64,000 nt of DNA from Streptomyces agglomeratus. GTDB lineage: Bacteria > Actinomycetota > Actinomycetes > Streptomycetales > Streptomycetaceae. The stretch is from NCBI RefSeq assembly GCF_001746415.1, contig NZ_MEHJ01000001.1:6888501-6952500 (forward strand). The letters are read 5' to 3'. Each line of letters opens with the position of its first letter. Within the stretch, counting starts at the first letter, position 1. Below, piece after piece: positions 63,888-64,000 of this stretch. Under the pieces are notes generated by a model. That model was not told the DNA's origin. It did not search any database and was given only the letters and a program-made list of their open reading frames with translations. The translations under genes and the position numbers were made by a program.

Positions 63888-64000
63888 CTAACCGAGCGCC
63901 CTGAGCCCCGGTACGAACGCGACCAGCAGCGGTACGGCCGGAACGAGCGAGGCCGCGGCCGTCAGCCGCAGCCGGCGGGCCGCGGTGAGCCGGGGAGCCG
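63888..64000 (-). CDS. C-terminal end of a membrane protein, cut by window edge
   Basis: A frame open from the window end codes for about 36 residues (RLTAARRLRLTAAASL, then VPAVPLLVAFVPGLRALG) and stops at TAG (63888-63890). A basic stretch, a hydrophobic helix and a short tail resemble the last helix of an MFS-type transporter. Nothing more can be said from so little sequence. Confidence 0.45.
   Translation of the reverse strand, partial: APRLTAARRLRLTAAASLVPAVPLLVAFVPGLRALG

Overview
The window is chromosomal DNA of a Streptomyces or a very close actinomycete. The sequence is very GC-rich, GTG starts are common, genes are coupled by 1-4 base overlaps (ATGA, GTGA, TGATG), and the ten-gene gas-vesicle order O-A-F-G-Y-Z-J-L-S-K is the arrangement known from streptomycetes. 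It reads as an ordinary chromosomal arm segment with one insertion sequence. I saw no rRNA, tRNA or CRISPR array.

Layout. 1-6.1 kb: the 3' part of a cholesterol oxidase gene, then on the other strand an AhpD-like protein coupled to a DapB-like reductase, and a large FAD/Fe-S 2-hydroxyacid dehydrogenase. 6.1-12.3 kb: a MarR regulator divergent from an ABC exporter, MltG, a flavin monooxygenase, a YjbQ protein and a DoxX protein. 12.3-19.1 kb: an FbpABC-type ferric iron importer (minus strand) divergent from an 864-residue adenylation/carrier/acyltransferase-3 fusion. Both promoters carry DmdR/IdeR-like iron boxes, and an MFS transporter remnant follows the fusion. 19.3-22.8 kb: a zinc alcohol dehydrogenase, a GH13 glucosidase and an Lrp regulator. 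22.9-29.0 kb: the complete gvp cluster, with perfect or near-perfect tandem repeats inside gvpY and gvpZ. 29.2-36.1 kb: FUSC protein, lactonase-like propeller, CbiX-like protein, GlcNAc-type kinase, uracil-DNA glycosylase and a BNR propeller.

36.3-37.4 kb: a 1,066-bp IS481-family element inserted in the CTAG of the stop codon of a tetR gene. Its GCTAGC target is duplicated, and its transposase frame is shifted near the 3' end. 37.4-42.5 kb: that tetR, a palindromic operator, a class II aldolase coupled to a neutral ceramidase with no signal peptide, and two unknown proteins. 42.6-55.5 kb: a sugar-utilisation block made of a secreted GH51 arabinofuranosidase, a Tat-type aldose epimerase, a ChvE-GguA-GguB importer, a U32-like protein, a sugar dehydrogenase, an enolase-superfamily dehydratase, an IclR regulator and an SMP-30 lactonase. 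Four promoters in this block share one operator-like motif 16-21 bases before the start codons, which ties it into one probable IclR regulon. 55.5-64 kb: an OYE-type reductase next to an ArsR regulator with shared TGTACGAG motifs, ferredoxin-NADP reductase, a frameshifted unknown gene, a DUF305 lipoprotein, a secreted LVIVD protein, a TetR regulator, a HAD protein coupled to a PAP2 phosphatase, and the tail of a membrane protein.

The most interesting points are the iron-box-controlled adenylation/carrier/membrane-acyltransferase fusion, the predicted IclR regulon for arabinoside use, the cytosolic ceramidase/aldolase pair, and the repeat-bearing gvpY/gvpZ. No function was tested; all assignments come from reading the sequence.
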